NCBI GenBank assembly: GCA_020746105.1
Contig: CM036618.1
Location: 114,707,308 to 114,771,307 of the forward strand
DNA: 64,000 bases
Reading direction: 5' to 3'
DNA from: Trogon surrucura
Taxonomy: Eukaryota > Chordata > Aves > Trogoniformes > Trogonidae
Shown here: positions 46,223 through 59,859 of the stretch, one piece after another
Numbering within the stretch: position 1 is the first letter of the stretch
Layout of the letters: every line of letters begins with the position of its first letter
Notes under the pieces: model-generated
The model's input: the letters and a program-made list of their open reading frames with translations, nothing else
What the model was told of the DNA's origin: nothing
The model's database searches: none
Translations under genes and position numbers: made by a program

Positions 46223-48300
46223 GGACCAGCGAAAAAACCCATGGGAGAATAGAGAGATCCCTGTGACTTCTGCCTTCTCCCTTGCTCTCCTCTCTTCTAT
46301 TTGTAATTCATTAGCCGAGAAAAATTGCTTTGCACCTCTTCCTCACCCAAGATCTCAGGTATCCACTTTCCCTTTCCCAACAGGACCACAGTAGTGCAGG
46401 GAATGGCACAACACAGAGGGCACTAATCAGACCACAGAGAGCTCCCAGGCTCACTGCTTTACAGGAAGAATTTAATCAAGATTCAAGGTCTATACACGTG
46501 GAACTTGGGGTCCCAAAATTAAATGGAACTTGGGTTAGAGACTTGCACAAGTAGGCTGCAACAGGAACTGACATTTAGTTGCCAGGTTTTGGTTCAGTGC
46601 TACTTTTGCCAGGGCCTGGTAATAATTTGGAAAAGCACACTCATCTAGAGCCAACCAATGCAATTAGAAATACAGGAAAAGCCTGATTGTTTTTCCATGC
46701 ATGAAACATTAAGAAAATTAAGGCATTTCTCTCCAGTCCAAGTATTGACTGTAATTATAGATAGCAGGCAGCCTTAGCTGCTATAAAATATTGAAGTGCT
46801 TTTATATTGCTACTGCTGTAGTTTACTATTTAAGGACAGGAGAAAAGTTACTATTTAATGAAGTGCAGTTTCACAGAACAACGGAAAGGAGGCCTATTAC
46901 TATATAATACTGTTGCCCTTTCCATTATTAGCCTGAAAGCACTTGTCAGATTAATAGAAGTAGGTTTAAACTTGTTTTACTGTTTCTATAATGTTAATTT
47001 TCCCTGAGCAGCTCACCCTCTGGGTAATCTCAGCTTGGAAGAGAGATTCCTACCTGACAAAACTGCATTTAACATATTTTAGTTTCTCAAAGTTTCAGGT
47101 TTCATGGTACAGCCAGGGAAGTCTCAGGTCAGGGAAAATAAGTTGCCCTTCAAGCATTTCCTGACAATCAGGCTTTGTCCTTCAGCTGTTAGCATTAGGC
47201 AGTACACCTAAGAATACAGCCACTGTCCAAAATCCCTCTACCATCTCCTAGATTTGCAGGTGAAAGCTAGCCTTGGACGGAATGGTATACCTGTGACCCT
47301 GGACAAGTCAGATGGACTGCAAACAGGTGACCAAGGGCACCTGAGGGCACCTGGGAACAGAAACTTAAAAAAATCCAAGTGGTCCAACTTTCCTAGCTGT
47401 GAAACAAGCACCTTCTTTATTTCATACCTATGAAGGAGAGATATGTTGGTAAAGAACATGGGCTCCTTGGAAGCAAATACTGAGTGTCACCATAGAGCAT
47501 AGGCAGGGGTTACTAATACTGAAAGGAGATTAAATTGCCCAGAAGGCTTGTCAAATTCTCCTGCATGTTACAGCAGGGCATGGGCATGACCAAGGAACTG
47601 CTGGGCTGAGCTGTCAGAAACCTCCACCAAAAAAAATCCAACATGAAAAGCAATCAACCAACCAAAAAGAAAGAAACAAGCAAATTAAAGGAAAAAAAAA
47701 AGACACAACAAACTGCACTAAAAGAAATCAGTGACTCAAAACCAAAACCTGTGAACACATATGTTTCACTTCTAAAAAGTGTCAAACATGAGAAGGCCTT
47801 TCAGCCTTACCTAAAAAGACTCAATCACAGTGTACAGCACTTTCCTGAACCCACCATGCCGAGCAGCTGTTCCCTTAGAGAGAAAAATGGGCAGTTTCCC
47901 TACCCTCCTTCACACTCAGCGGCAAAAGGAGATTGGTGGGAATGTCTTCTGCCCCAGGGAGGGAAGCGCCAAACACTTGGCACTCAAGACCTATCTGGTG
48001 CAGAGACAAGAGCAGGCGTGTAGGGTACTGCTAGTATCCTAGTGTTACATACCAGAGACAGAAATGTGTAGAAGGGCCTCAGGTAGGAATGCAGGCAAGG
48101 ATATCAACTTCTACACCTGTGGCTGGCACGCTAGAGGAGGCAATTGCTATATGGGCTCCTCCACAGTCAAGGACCATCAACTGTATCATCAAGGACTATC
48201 AGCTGTGGCAGGTACCCTGGAGAAAGGCATAGAATAGCAGAGACTTAACAGATGCCAGTTAAGAAGGACTCCACAAAGAAGAAAGACACCTCTCCATCAC
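46223..48300. other. Unassigned DNA, possibly with ERV internal remnant at its right end
   Basis: No supported gene. A-rich simple sequence lies at about 47648-47702. The AT-rich stretch 46860-46990 has the even composition often seen in conserved non-coding elements. Sequence from about 48040 to 48300 may be decayed retroviral interior leading into the LTR at 48330, but no motif proves it. Confidence 0.4.
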
Positions 48301-48329
48301 CCACAAGGGATCACCAGAGACCACTGAAG

Positions 48330-48585
48330 CCTTTCAGAGATCCAGGCTGCACGTGTAATAACTATATACGTAGGATAACTAGTTCCTGGAAATAGAATGA
48401 ATATGTATAATCTTTCCCGGGAAACCTGATGCCTATGTATGTAACAGGAGGATATAAGCTTGTTTAGGTACCAGATGTGGAACTATCCCACATGCATCCG
48501 GCACTGTAATAAAGAAATGCCTGCTTTCTAATGCTACACTGAGTGTTAGAGAGTTCTTCATTGACTGGAGTTTCAGTATCATTAG
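48330..48585 (+). mobile_element. LTR-like remnant, ERV1-type layout
   Basis: Plus-strand segment with the order expected of an LTR: a promoter-like GGATATAAGC (about 48450), a perfect AATAAA signal at 48508-48513, then a short U5-like tail (CCTGCTTTCTAATGCTAC, then GAGTGTTAGAGAG) ending near GTTTCAGTATCA (48580). It is unrelated to families A-D. The left edge and any duplication are not resolved. Class is judged only by layout and resemblance to other avian ERV ends. Confidence 0.45.
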
Positions 48586-51500
48586 TAGTAAAGTAGACTA
48601 AATACAACACTCCCTAGGTTGTCATAGCTGCCATGTGAAGAAATGTCACAGTTTTCTGGACCAGATAGATGGGTACAGGATCTCAGTGAGGAACACCAGG
48701 CCCAAGACAACCAAGTCAGTTGGTCTGCAACTGGGGCCAATAAGCATCCAGATTGGTTTATTCAGATTACACTGTTTTACTACATTGTGCTCCACTGGAT
48801 TGGTTAAATATTAAATATATTACTTCCTTAGCTCACAACGTGACTTTGAAAGGAAAGGACCAGTTAAAATTCCTGACAGTAGCTGCAATTGTACCTTACT
48901 CTAACTTCGTATCCAAACTGTCAGAGAAAGTAAAGGCCAGCCTCTGGAGTTTAGCACTTTCAAGACCTATCACAGCAAGTTGCCTAGGCTAAGGTTAAGC
49001 TTGAATGTAATTAGTTCCAAGCCTTGGAGGAATAACTCCAGACACGAGAATAGACTAAATTAGCATTTAATTATAAAATACCTTTCCTGATAGTCAGATT
49101 AGCTTGAAGAGAGAAGACCTGTCTACAGTTGTGGGGTTTGCTCTGCTAAAATGATTGTAAAGAGCCATATGCAAAAGCAGAAGGCATTACTAATATCCTT
49201 TGATTAGCAACACTAAATAACTGTTCTTACAACAAGGCCTTGTTATTTCTTTTGTACTTGTAGCCTCCTGCAATAAGTAGAACAGACAGCCAAAATGAAG
49301 GGAGATTCATCTCATTCATGCATACACTTGACACACAGCAGACATATATAACAAGGGCTATTCAGGACACTATCTTCCACCATTTCAGCATTTCCATTTA
49401 CCTTATTCAGGCAACAGTTACCTTAACAAGTAAAAGGCTCCAGAATCTCTACATTAAAACAGTCCTGCCCAACCATCATTTTATACAAGTATCCTCTTGC
49501 AATGACAATCCTAATTGCTCACTCAATAAACATCTCAACACAACCAATTAACACATCTCAAGTCTTTATTTCCTTGCTGTCCAATTAACAAAACCTAAAG
49601 GCTGTTTCTTTGCCAGAAGAAAATCGGTGCTGTTTCACTTTGTGTTAAGTCAATTTAAAAAACTATAAAGAAATTCACAGGTGATCACAGCTCTCAGGGG
49701 TACAGTTTCTCCCTGCTATTTGAAGTGTCAGATGATCTTTATCAGGTCAACAGCTTAGAGTGGGAGTGATCTGCAGCCCAGTTGATTTAAAAGGGTAAAT
49801 ATAGGTAAAATAAGCTTGCATTGGGAAAGTCATTACAATAAAGCTCTAGAGGTCTCAAAAAGTCTCTCAAATACAGAGATGAGTGGTTTCCTTAAAAATG
49901 TTGCACAAGGACGTCCTAGCTTTCAGCCTGGTAAGAAAATGACTGAGGGATATAAAGGTCTGGTTGAGAAGGGTCAGGTCACAGACCTAGATGCCTCGTG
50001 AACAGTTTTGTGCCTCTTCCCTGTGTATTTTTCACCAGGACGTTGGAAAAGATCTTCCTCTTTTCTGCTGCTTACGATATTGGTACCTTCCAGGCTTTGA
50101 AAAGTCAAAGGACCTTTTTTAGAAGTTAGCCAAAGCCTTTGCTGTACCCTTCTTGCAAAACTCCAATGACTTGATAGATCAACACCTCTGCACAGATTTC
50201 TTTCTGGAAGAAATGCCATGAGCATCTAGAGGAGCAAAGCAAGTTGACTTACAAATATGTTGGCCAAAAATAGAGGGAGATAATTAGATTATCTTCTGGA
50301 TAGAAAACAGTTGCCAGAGCAACTGGTTAGCCACAGAACGTGTTAACTTTTGGAGCAATCATCTTTCGTGTAAAGAAGCAGCTCTTTTGTTGTTGTCAAG
50401 AAAAAAAAACACCCTCTGAAATACCAAAAACATTAATAAAATATTTTCCACACTCCATTAGGGATGTAGCTATGGTAAATAATGAGTTTATTTTGTTTTC
50501 TCCTATGGCAAATTGCCTTTTAAATTTTAATCACTTCTCTAAAGCAGCTGCCAGAGTTCTTCTTTTTCTATAATGCATTTATATACCGTATATTAATTTA
50601 ATTGCTGGTTTAGATGCATACAAAATGAGTTTGCATTAAAAGTATAAATAAAGCACAGTGACATGCCTGCTACAATACAAAACACAGCAATGATTTCATC
50701 AGTACATCAAAGGAGATCTCAGAGTGTTCTTCCTAGCAAGCATTTCTCCTGAGAAAGAGAAGATTTAGTCAGAGCTGAGCACAAGGAAAAGTTTCTGTGC
50801 TGGACTTCAAATACATTGTAAAACATATTAAATGGATTTTTTTTATTCTAAAAAGATCTCATGCTGTGCTTTGGGGAACAAAAGATACATTAATGTGTAG
50901 AAATGTTGAAAACCTGCATAAAAGATTACATTTACCCCTTTACTCACTAATAGATGTTCTCATTTAGTTGCCTTTGTAAAGCATATCACGAAAGTGACTA
51001 GACACTTTTCTGAGTAGTTCGTCTGATAAATTCACCCATGGGCATGTCCTTAGGGTAGTTGAATAGTTACAAATGCTTGCATCATCAGAATTTGGGTCCT
51101 TGATGTTTTATTTACTTTTATAAGCCTAGTTTGCAGCAGACAGAGTGAATAAAGAAGCTCACACATGGGGATGGAGACATAACTTTTCAGCAAAGCTTTC
51201 CAAAATACAACAATGAACACCCATCTCTGACACTCCAAGGGCAGCAATTCAACACAGAGCTGCTGCCCAGGGACATGGTAGATAGTGTAGACACAGGCAA
51301 ATCAAAATTGCAAGGCAGTGTTTGGACACGGAACAAGGCAGGTCTGCAGAAACATGGCTTAATTAAAAATTGCATCTTAGATTGCTTTTGGTAATTTACA
51401 CATGCTAAGGAAGAAACTGTGTTTAAAAAAAAAAAAGAAGAAAAAAAACCTTCACCACTTCTATGTTGAGACAAACTGCAAAATCTAGAGATACTTGAGC

Positions 51501-54334
51501 ATCTAACTTCAAAACCAGAAATAATGTGCCTCCACAAATGTGCCAGGGTTGGATGGGATTTGAGAGTCTTGAAGCCTCCTTTACAGATGTTAGCTCAGCA
51601 CGTTTGTCCATCCTGAGTACAGCTTCCTAAATCTTCCGTGCTTTGGCTGCCAGTCTTTGCAGGACCATGTGTAACAAGTGAATGTGTTTTCCTGCCCAGC
51701 ACGAGTTCACTGAGTGGCACACTCTCCTCCTGGACCCTGGGTTAAATCACACATACAAGCCTTCTTTGCAGAGTTCACAACATGAAGCATTTGTATGCTG
51801 CAGGACAAACTCATCTCATACAGAGCTGAAAACCTCACAAGGCTCTACAAAAAATGGCAAACACGCTACAGCTGTAATTCTTCCGCATGCAAATGGCAAA
51901 ATAGCTGATCAGTGGCAAAAAAATCAGGAAGAGATTTAAGGAAAGAAGTAAAAGAGGAACCATTCCTGCATCTCAAGGCAGTATTGTAAAATTAAATACA
52001 CTGCTTTTAAAGAAGATACCGGAAACTCTTGCAACATAGTCAACCAAATATCTGTGGAAATGTCTTTCCATTTGAGAAGGTTTCTAATAATGATGTCAAA
52101 TACTTGCATCTAATAGCCTATACACTCCCTCTAAGGCCTCTGTTTATTGCTAATGATGACAGGTGTGTGTATTTGGGGAACAAAGGGGAGCTAGGGCCCC
52201 CAGAACTCCCAGATAAGCAACTGTTCAGCTGAGGAGAAACAGCAGCACATGGAAAATCTCCTTATGGGAGAGGAGGCAAGTGGTGCTTGTCTAAAGATAA
52301 GAGGACAAAGGAAAGAGATAATGCAAAAATTTAAGGAAGACCTGAGTGGGAAAAGAATGAGGGTGAAGGAGAAAGCATATGTTCACAATTTTCCACAGAA
52401 TATCTTCAGCTTCCCAGCATCTGGGAGCCTGGACAGAGTCTTCCATTTCTGACAACCAACAGAGGATTCATAGAATAAATTGTCACAGTAACAAGAGCTG
52501 TGTTAAGACCCTAAGTATTGTCACACCAGCTCAAATGTTTGGGGTTGCAGGGACCCACCAAGGTGAAATCAGTAGGGAAGAGAGCCTGTCCCACCACTGA
52601 AGGACTCCCACAATCCCTGCGCAGGAGTATCCTTACACATCTAATGGAATTGAAGCAGGGTTTTCCTCTGAGAGAGTGCAGAGAAAATAGAGTTCACACA
52701 GCCTCTACTCCCATGTAGCCCTGGTATATTGCTCACCTGACCCCTTGGGGAATCACTGCTGTTCTGATCTCGGGGAAGAAAAGACCAAGAAGCAGAAGCA
52801 AGTTTCACAGTTGAGGGGCTCTGTTCAGTGATTCCCTAAATTGACATGTTGTCTGAAGGACATGCCCGTGTATGCCCCTCTTCCTGCTTTCCCGATTCTA
52901 GGCATAGACCTGTTTTGCTCTTCTTCCCATGCTCTGTCTAAGGGATACAAGTAAAGCTGGGAAGCTCTGTAAGAACAAGATCTTTGCCTAATATGACTGG
53001 CCAGGTAGAGAGCTGGATTTTCCACATCCATGCAAGGCCAGGATGGTGGTTTCCGCCAACGCACCTGTCTGGGGCACATTCCACATTGCTCCACCAGCAG
53101 GCAGTCTCTTTAGAAGCCTAAAGACAAAATCCTGTTAATACTTTTCTCTGACAAATCTGATAGATAAGACTCACAGAAGCACTGCTTGAAGAAACACTGG
53201 ACATCACTCCAATCTTTCACCAGAGGCAGGACTGTCACAAGGATTGGGCAAGGGCAGCTGCAGGTTTGGAGGGAGCCATGATAGAGGGACCAGTCCCAGC
53301 TCGCCTTCCAAAATAGCTTTTACGTAATTAGTCTGTCTGGGTTGTGTATGTCTCCTGGACTGTTTTCCTATATTTGTACCCTCCCAGAGAATCTCTCTGA
53401 TGCTTGGCTTTCTCTGCTTTCTTCGCCTTCCTCTGTCCCCAGTTTCTGTGGACATAGTATCCCAGTCCACAGCAGTCCCAATGAATTTGGATCAGGCACT
53501 AACCCCGTTCTGTCTCACACCATCTCTCTCTTCCTTAGTCACTTGCACTCTCCCAATGACTCCCCTTCTCCTCTAATGTGTTACTTCTTCCCCAAGCTTT
53601 TTCCCAGATTACTTTTAAAACTGGAACTTTCATTATTCCTACTGCCCTGGGAAAACAAACAAATAAACAAAACTCACCAAAACCACAGGAAACTACTTCC
53701 ACATCAGACAAAGGGAAAAGCAAAGCAAAGCCAAAAGGAACAAACAAAATTTGCATCTTTAATTTTAACTAATAAAAGCAGAAAAAAAAAGATGTAGGCA
53801 GAGAGTCTCCAGTTTGAAAAAAAAGGCTCCCCTCAGAAATTTCACATGAAGAAACAGAGTTATTACACAGAGGGGTTCTGGCTTTTTCTCTTAAAACTCA
53901 TTTTCTTCTATATGCACAGAGGTCTAGCCACAGGCAGATTTCACCCCAAGCTGCTGTATTTCTAAAGGTCATATGTCTGTTTGCACTGGGCTTGCAGGCT
54001 TTGATTAGTGAGTTGAAGTGATGGATATGAAGCAGGGGTGGGACTTGTTTGCTCCTCAGTGTCTGCCAGGCATCCCACGCTGCTTCACTGTTCTGAGTCT
54101 GCTTCTTGTTGCAAGTGGGATATTAAACTGTAGAGGATAACTGCCTGCTAGGAAAGCATACACTGGACAAGACTGATGGTTAAATCAGCTGGAACTACCA
54201 AGTAACATTTACTTGTTATTTCTCTCTCTTCCTTCTTGTTCCGCTCCTTACCTGGAAAGCTCCTTGTCACATATATTTCCTTGTTTGTCTCAAAAAAAAT
54301 ATTAACACATAAGAACTACCATATTAAGCATGAG
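48586..54334. other. Unassigned non-repetitive DNA
   Basis: No supported gene. AT-rich stretch 50400-50680 and the area around 48750-49000 show no repeat signature. A-rich simple sequence lies at about 51424-51448 and 53650-53730. ORFs of up to 151 codons (53342-53797) are low-complexity Ser/Leu-rich frames. Confidence 0.45.
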
Positions 54335-54640
54335 TGATGTGACAACACAGAAGGTTTTAGGTGGGCAGAGACCTCTGGAGGTCTCTAGTCCAACTCCTGC
54401 TCCTGCTTACAGTAGGACCAAATATGATGGTAGGTCAGGCTGCTCATCCCATCAAGGATGGGAGAGTCTACAAGGATGGAGAGTCTACAGTCTCTCTGGG
54501 CTTGTCCCAGGACTGCACCACTCCCAAGAGGGAAATTTTCCTCATTACCACTTGGAAATTCCCTTCCTACAACTCATGCTGTTCTTTTACTGTGCATCTC
54601 AGAGAGCAGTCTGGCTCTGTCAAGAAAACTAATACTATAG
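54335..54640 (-). mobile_element. Old CR1 3' remnant, copy i
   Basis: Minus-strand CR1, strongly diverged. The order of AGAGACCTCTGGAGGTCTC, TAGTCCAACTCCTGCTC, AGGATGGAGAGTCTACA and AGAGCAGTCTGGCTCTGTC follows the CR1 3' UTR and pol C-terminus in other copies, with small deletions. The tail repeat is gone. No frame survives. A 197-codon plus-strand ORF across it is accidental. Confidence 0.7.
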
Positions 54641-55144
54641 TTTTTGGTGGGATTGTTGCAATAAAGATACAGAATGAGATTTCTGTATGCAGAATACGAG
54701 AGACAGCTTTCTTGCCTCCCCTCAGTTGCTTTCCCAGGATATGCAGTTGCTATCAAGGCACAGTACCAACCTGGAACAATACAGCTGCATTATATTTTAA
54801 GACTTATATGTGTCTTATATTCCCCATCTGCTCTGCATGCTTTTTATCATGTCAAGGAACAGGTCAAAGCCTTTGTCTTGGTCTGAGACACAAGGATCCC
54901 AAATATATTTTCACCTACTTTGGTATGCCAGATTCCCTGGCCTTTAGATACTGAATATGGCCACCGTCTGAGATAAATGACTTTTTAGTAGCAGTGAACT
55001 CTACATTAGCCCCCCTGTGAGCCTTTAACAACTAACTCCAGCTGGGACAAGACCAAAGACTCAAAGCACTCCTCAGTAAAAGGGTGGGGAGACAAGAGAA
55101 GGAGACATGACAGAGACTGGAAAATAGGCTAGAGTAAGCTTGAA
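54641..55144. other. Unassigned spacer between two CR1 remnants
   Basis: Nothing recognised. Confidence 0.4.
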
Positions 55145-55315
55145 TGGGATATTTCAATTGAAAGAGACCTACACCACCACCTAGTCCAACTGCATGACCA
55201 ATTCGGGGCTGACCAAAAGTTAAAGAATGTCATCAAAAGCATTGTCCAAATGCTTCTTGAACACCGACAGACACAGAGCATCAACCAACTCTATAGGAAG
55301 CTATGTAGAAGCAAT
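55145..55315 (-). mobile_element. Old CR1 3' remnant, copy j
   Basis: Minus-strand fragment with GAAAGAGACCTACACCACCA, CCTAGTCCAACTGCATGACC and a GGCTGACCAAAAGTTAAAG block, typical of an older CR1 3'-UTR subfamily (GTCCAACTGCCTGACC type), then CTTCTTGAACACCGACAG. It is diverged and non-coding. Confidence 0.7.
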
Positions 55316-55411
55316 GAGACAGCAGAATGGGAAGCAACAGGGCTGCAGGAAAGGAAACCAAGAGGCAGAGCTCTAAGGGCATCTCAGACAAAGAGCAATG
55401 AATTGAGGTAC

Positions 55412-56599
55412 TATCATGGTTTGACCCTGGCCGGCCACCAGGTACCCACACAGCCGCTCTCTCACTCCCCTGTCACTGCCAGACAGTGGGAGAAAATATT
55501 TCCAAGGGCTCAGGGTTTGAGATAAGGACAGGGAGATCACTCTCATTTACCATCCTGGGCAAAACAGACTCAGTTTTGGGGAAATTAGGTACATTTATTA
55601 AAAGAACTAATCATAGAGGAGTAGTGAGAAGTGAGAAAGAGCAAACAGATCTTAACAAACAGAACACCTTCCCCCAATCCCTCCCTTCTTCCCGGGCTTA
55701 ACACCAATCCCGGTTTCTCCACCTCCTCCCCCGGAGCGGCGCAGGGGGACAGGGAATGGGGGTTAAGGTCAGTTCATCCGATGTTGGTTTCACCGCTTCT
55801 TCATTTCAGGGGAGGACTCTTCACTCTTCCCCAGGGCCACTGTGGGGTCCCTCTCACGGGAGACAAGCTTCACACTCTCTTCTCTGATGTGAGTCATCCC
55901 ACGAAGGGCAATTCATCACAAACTGCCCAACGTGAGACACCTCACGAGGGGCAGCCCACCCCTTGTGAGTCTGAGGCGCAGTCCTTCAGGGGAAACTGCT
56001 CCAGTGTGAGTCCCCTGCAGCGTCACAAAAGTCCCACCAGCCAACCTGCTCCAGCGTGGACATTCCCCTCTTCCACGGGCTGAAGATTCCGGCAGTGACT
56101 TGCTCTGATGCGAGCTTCCCATGGGCTACAGCCCCCTTCAGGCACCCACCCACACGGCGTGGAGTCCTCTACAGTGGACATCTACGCGGTGATCCTCACG
56201 GTGGACATCTGCACCTCGCCCATGGGCGGCAGGGGGACAAACCGCTTCACCATGGTCTTCACCACAGACCCGGGGGACTCTCTCTGCTTCGGCGCCTGGA
56301 GCTCATCCTCCCTGCCTCCTTCTTCACTGACCTTGGTGTCTTCACGTATTCTCACTCCTCCATCTCTGTGCCAGCTGTTATGGTGCAGTTCTTTTTCCCA
56401 TTCTTAAATATGTTTTTCACAGAGGCGTTCCTCTGCTATCACTTTACTGATAGGCTCAGCCTTGGCCAGCGGCGGGTCTCTCTTTGGAGCCGGCTGGCAT
56501 TGGCTCTATCAAACTTGGGGAGCTTCTAGCAGCTTCTTGTAGGAGCCACCCTGCAGCTCCCCCCCCGCCGCCAAAATCCGGCCAGGCCAAACCAAAACA
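55412..56599 (-). mobile_element. Solo LTR, family A copy 3
   Basis: 1,188-bp minus-strand LTR. GGTAC flanks it exactly (55407-55411 and 56600-56604), a perfect 5-bp duplication. The plus-strand edges are TATCATGG (first TG mutated to TA) and CAAACCAAAACA. It is close to the copies at 25415 and 38046, with AATAAA (plus TTTATT near 55594) and TATTTAAG-type TATA conserved. Scattered C/T and A/G differences at CG sites between copies look like methyl-CpG decay. Frames of 150-157 codons inside it are not maintained between copies. Confidence 0.93.
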
Positions 56600-56604
56600 G
56601 GTAC

Positions 56605-59540
56605 ATAGCAGACAACATCAGAAGAGAGGGAAGAACATTGGTTATGCCTGGATAATGGCAAAGTACTTCACTGCAACAGCAGAAGTTGCCAGAGGGCTTG
56701 GGATTTCTCCCTTCTTTGCAACAAACATCCTCCAAAATATTATTAGCTTTTTGCTTGGCAAGAGGATACATCCAGTAGATAACCTAGGGAGGAAAATATC
56801 CCAAAGGAATTAGTAAGCTATAGATAATAGTAAAGCTAACCCATTGTGCCTAGTAAGAAAGAAATCTTATTGCTGCATTGCAACTGTGTGAAACGAGAAA
56901 GCCTCCTGCGCCACTGACAGCACAATCTTTTGAAAAACACCCTTGCTCACCTCTTTGATTTTGCATTTAATTCCGTATCCCTATTTTGACAATAATACCT
57001 TACTCCTAAACACTGCACAAGGCAGTTTGAATGTAATTCTCCCTATGAAAGGTGCAGACTGGTTGAAGGGGTCAGCTTGAGTTCACTGCTTTAATGCACC
57101 AAGGTAAATTTAGCTACCCAAAGAAACTGCAGAACAATCAGGAGACACAATTTTGAGCTGTAGGGTCACTAGGAAATCATCCAGTCTGAGCAGCACATGA
57201 AAAAAGTATCCTGCTTAACAGTGCATGCCCTCGTTTCCCAGCCCACCCTAAGAAAGAAAGAGAAGGGAGGTAGCAATTACAGCTTTGATTCCAGTGCTCT
57301 GGCACAAACACCACAATAATTCAGGCCAAGGGGGATGTATTCAGTGTGCAAGCAGTAACCCCACCATAACTGCAGCAATAAATTTAAGGATTTGTCCCCC
57401 ATGTGTCACTTCCAGCAGGTTTTTTTTTAAAGTCAGTCTAAGCATTATGGGCCTTGTGCAACAATAGTCTTAAGATCAAGGTCAGAGTCATGATAAGCTA
57501 GGCACAAAAGTATCTCAGGAGCCCCTGCCAGGACTAATACACCACACCCACATGCTCTGGGTACTATGGTAACAACAGGCCTCAGATGATTGGTGCCTTA
57601 GAGAGACATTTAACACCCTCCTCCCCTCAATTTCTAGAAACAACATTTCACTTAATCCGCCAAAGCAAAAACAGCCATGCTGGGAGTGTGAATAATCAGC
57701 GGTACTTTGGAGTTTGAGATTCAGACTGAGCACCTGGGTAACAGCCCAAACAAGCAGTTACACTGGCCCCTGCAATCCTCCAAACCAAGTTTATTCTAGA
57801 CCTGGAAGTGATAACCTACAGATAGCACCGTACAGACTCATGGGATGTTAGATGAAGATACCTAAGACAGAGGAAAAGAAACAAAGCAACCACTCATCAT
57901 CCCTCACTCTTGTACACAGATTCCTGTGTTGTCAATAAGTATGCTAGTACCTGTGACTAGGTGTAGCAAATTTTTTCAAAAAGGCTAGGTAGGAGTTGCC
58001 TGGCTGGAACAATAGATAGAGTAGAGATGACTGAGGGAAATGTCATGAAAACACTAGCAAAAAGTACTGAAGAGACCAATGCTAATTAATGCTGAAGATT
58101 TTTTACTTTCAAACGAAACTTGAAAGTCTTATTTATCCATAAGATTTCATTTCAAAAAGATCAGGAGATCATCAAATTTGACCTTTTCTATAACAAACTA
58201 CAAGCCATCACCCAACCGTGTCTGTGCTCAAACAAATAAATTGCCAGAAGGAGCTTTTGGAGGACACATTACTCCAGCAATTTCTCAGTATGGAAGATAT
58301 GTGTCCAGCATTCAATCTGAATTTGCACAGCTTTGGTGTTACTCTTCTCTACCAAACTGAAGTATTGCAGTTTCTCTGCATTTTCTCCATGTAGTTCATC
58401 TCCATACAATCACTGAATTTTAACAGTGTTTGGTCAGAAAACTTAGCTCTATCAATATTCCTTCATGAAACACCCACGACATCACCAGATCTGAACTCAA
58501 ATCTTTTGCTGATGTGCTCTATATATTCTGAGAAGAGGGGCTGAGACTGAAGATCCTAAAAGTGGTCTAGGAGATTTAGTCACAAGTTTTGTTAATGCAT
58601 AGGAGAGACATCTTTTCCCTCCCTCATCGCCTAACTTGGAAGACCGACAGACTCTCACAAAAGGACATCTCTGGATGAGACACCACAGTGTAGCAAGGGG
58701 CTTGCTTAGTGCAAGAATGACAGCCACATACAGTACTGATTGTCACTTGCACCAACTAAAGTTCCAACTGCATCATACCCTGAGCCAGCCTCCACAGCAG
58801 GACAACTCACTGACAGCAAAAATGGTAGGTGAGAGCCTGGCGCAATTAGAAAGTTACAGATTCAAACATTTACAATCAATATTAGTAATCCCAGAGCAGC
58901 TAGAGGTATCCCTCTGTATTTCTTCCTTCAGATACAGTTTTTGAAGCAGATTCATATTTTTTACAATCCAAAACGTCCAGCTGCAACTTGAATTTTTAAT
59001 TCAAAATCGGATCATGCTTTAGGTATAAGTCATCCTTCTACACCATGTTGCCCCAAGGCTCACAAACTCCTGCAACAACAAAGCAACAGAAGTGGTCAGA
59101 GTTTGTGCAGCAGATTCACCACCATACCTCGTGACTAACTTTGCATTTCCAACCTCATCCCTCCCAGTTGCTGTGTTGCTTTTCCTACCATATGGCCACC
59201 CAAGCACATTTCCATGTTATCGTATGTCTCCCAGTCTATTCTTCACAGGGTATTTCCCATTGGGAAAGGACACACAGAAGAGGGTTACCCTCATGAGTCT
59301 AATTATGCCTTCATGATCCGTCCAGCTCTGCCCAGGCAGAGGTCCCAAGCACCAACACTTACACTTGGGCAAATTTCCACTGCCCCCTTGCCTATGCTCT
59401 CTTTTACATTGAATAACCAGACCACGTTCAGGTAGCAGAGATGTCTGTGCTAAGACTCCCAGAGGGTCCTGCAGTGTGTCTTCTGTGGAGCTTGTAGTAA
59501 CCCTATGGCACTGAAACCATGTGGATCCAAGCTTAGTCTC
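56605..59540. other. Unassigned non-repetitive DNA
   Basis: No gene or repeat recognised. ORFs are up to 102 codons and overlap. Confidence 0.45.
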
Positions 59541-59612
59541 ACTGCTGTTGGACTTGATGATCTTGAAGGTCTCTTCCAGCCAAAACTGTTCTCTGATTCT
59601 ATGATTCTATGA
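59541..59612 (+). mobile_element. Very short CR1 3' end, copy k
   Basis: About 70 bp: GTTGGACTTGATGATCTTGA, then CTCTTCCAGCC, then CTGATTCTATGATTCTATGA. This is the extreme 3' UTR and tail of a plus-strand CR1 truncated almost to its end. Confidence 0.85.
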
Positions 59613-59859
59613 TAAACTGTATCTGGAAGGTTTTCACAGGCAACCCTTTTTAGGGGTTGCAGAGCACTTCACACATCTAGAACATCTGCACCTTTGTTCC
59701 AGCAGGCCTTCACCGATTTTGACAGACTCTGTCGACCACCTCTTCAGACCCTTCTCCCAGGGCATGCTCATTGTCCTAGAGCACACCAGTTCATTTGAAT
59801 AGAGTTTGGATGTGCTGTTAAACAGCAAGGATAGCCATAACAAAACTGATAGCACGGAT

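Noticed and set aside
54361-54954. 197-codon plus-strand ORF
   Set aside because: Its first half is antisense to an old CR1 remnant and the rest lacks any motif.
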